From Flavobacteriales bacterium UBA5933 (lineage in GTDB: Bacteria; Bacteroidota; Bacteroidia; Flavobacteriales; Weeksellaceae): a stretch of DNA of 5,178 nucleotides. The stretch's first letter is position 1. The number at the start of each line of letters is the position of its first letter. Shown piece by piece: positions 4,905 to 5,178 of this stretch. The stretch lies in NCBI GenBank assembly GCA_002430925.1, contig DJDD01000009.1:3282-8459 (forward strand), written 5' to 3'. The notes beneath the pieces were generated by a model. That model searched no databases, was not told where the DNA came from, and worked only from the letters and a program-made list of their open reading frames with translations. The translations under genes were made by a program, and so were the position numbers.

Positions 4905-5178
4905 AGTAAATCTTACAGAAAAAAAATATACTATATTATTTTTCTTAGTCTGTAGTTTATTTTTACTTTGGGCTGTTGCACTTACGATGGGAGATGTATT
5001 AAATAAACATTTCCAAGATGTATTAAATATCTCAAAAGCAGAATCTGGATTAGATCAATTCTCTATGTTTGGTGCTTATGCTTTAATGGGTATTCCAGCT
5101 GGTTTATTTTTAAAAAAATATGGATATAAAAAAGGTGTTCAATTAGGCTTAGCTCTTTATGCTATTGGTGCATTATTA
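4888..5178 (+). CDS. FucP-type MFS sugar permease, 5' part (runs off the window)
   Basis: Inner-membrane sugar:proton symporter of the major facilitator superfamily, fucose/glucose/galactose (FHS) branch; only the first 97 residues are present. After a short polar N terminus, TM1 spans about 14-34 and contains CSLFLLWAVA, close to CSLFFLWAVA of E. coli FucP. D36 in TMGDVLNKHF aligns with the proton-coupling Asp46 of FucP (NNLND). TM2 (about 58-76) carries AYALMGIPAGLF, followed by the KKYGYKKG loop, and TM3 begins near 84. The ATG at 4888 lies inside the last codons of the kinase gene, whose TAA is 12 nt further on, so ribosomes finishing the kinase could re-initiate here. Pairing with a fructokinase suggests fructose as substrate; by similarity alone other hexoses are possible. 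Confidence 0.88.
   Translation, partial: MNTQNKVNLTEKKYTILFFLVCSLFLLWAVALTMGDVLNKHFQDVLNISKAESGLDQFSMFGAYALMGIPAGLFLKKYGYKKGVQLGLALYAIGALL

Overview
The window looks like chromosomal DNA from a member of the Bacteroidota, most likely a marine or host-associated Flavobacteriaceae. The reasons are the very AT-rich composition, the lack of Shine-Dalgarno sequences, several matches to the Bacteroidota -7 promoter element TAnnTTTG, and proteins that read as Bacteroidota versions of their families (single-domain Sua5/YrdC protein next to an HD-type CCA enzyme; LacI regulator, fructokinase and FucP-like permease together). I recognise no mobile element, CRISPR array, rRNA or tRNA.

Left part (1-1372, minus strand): two tRNA-maturation genes, an L-threonylcarbamoyladenylate synthase gene (first step of t6A37) followed 31 nt later by the CCA-adding enzyme gene. 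The CCA reading frame meets TAA at 31-33, exactly where the family has a conserved Glu. The same frame then continues with family-like sequence to the window edge. It is therefore interrupted by a single-base nonsense change (or a sequence error) just before the HD domain.

Middle part (1373-2892): a short YegP-like (DUF1508) gene on the plus strand converges with a dps gene on the minus strand. A perfect 10-bp stem hairpin between them probably ends transcription. Beyond dps lies a 448-nt gene-free, extremely AT-rich region with promoter elements and short palindromes.

Right part (2893-5178, plus strand): a LacI-family regulator with a TTG start and a near-perfect Bacteroidota promoter, then a PfkB-family fructokinase, then the first 97 codons of a FucP-type MFS sugar permease that overlaps the kinase end by 17 nt and runs off the window. 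A perfect palindrome TTAAACGTTTAA with a central CG, typical of LacI-family operators, lies in the 44-nt gap before the kinase. Together these look like the left end of a fructose/sucrose or fructan utilisation locus: the permease imports the sugar, the kinase phosphorylates it, and the regulator senses it.

I found no clearly new biological system. The items most worth a second look are the interrupted CCA-enzyme gene and the regulator/operator arrangement.
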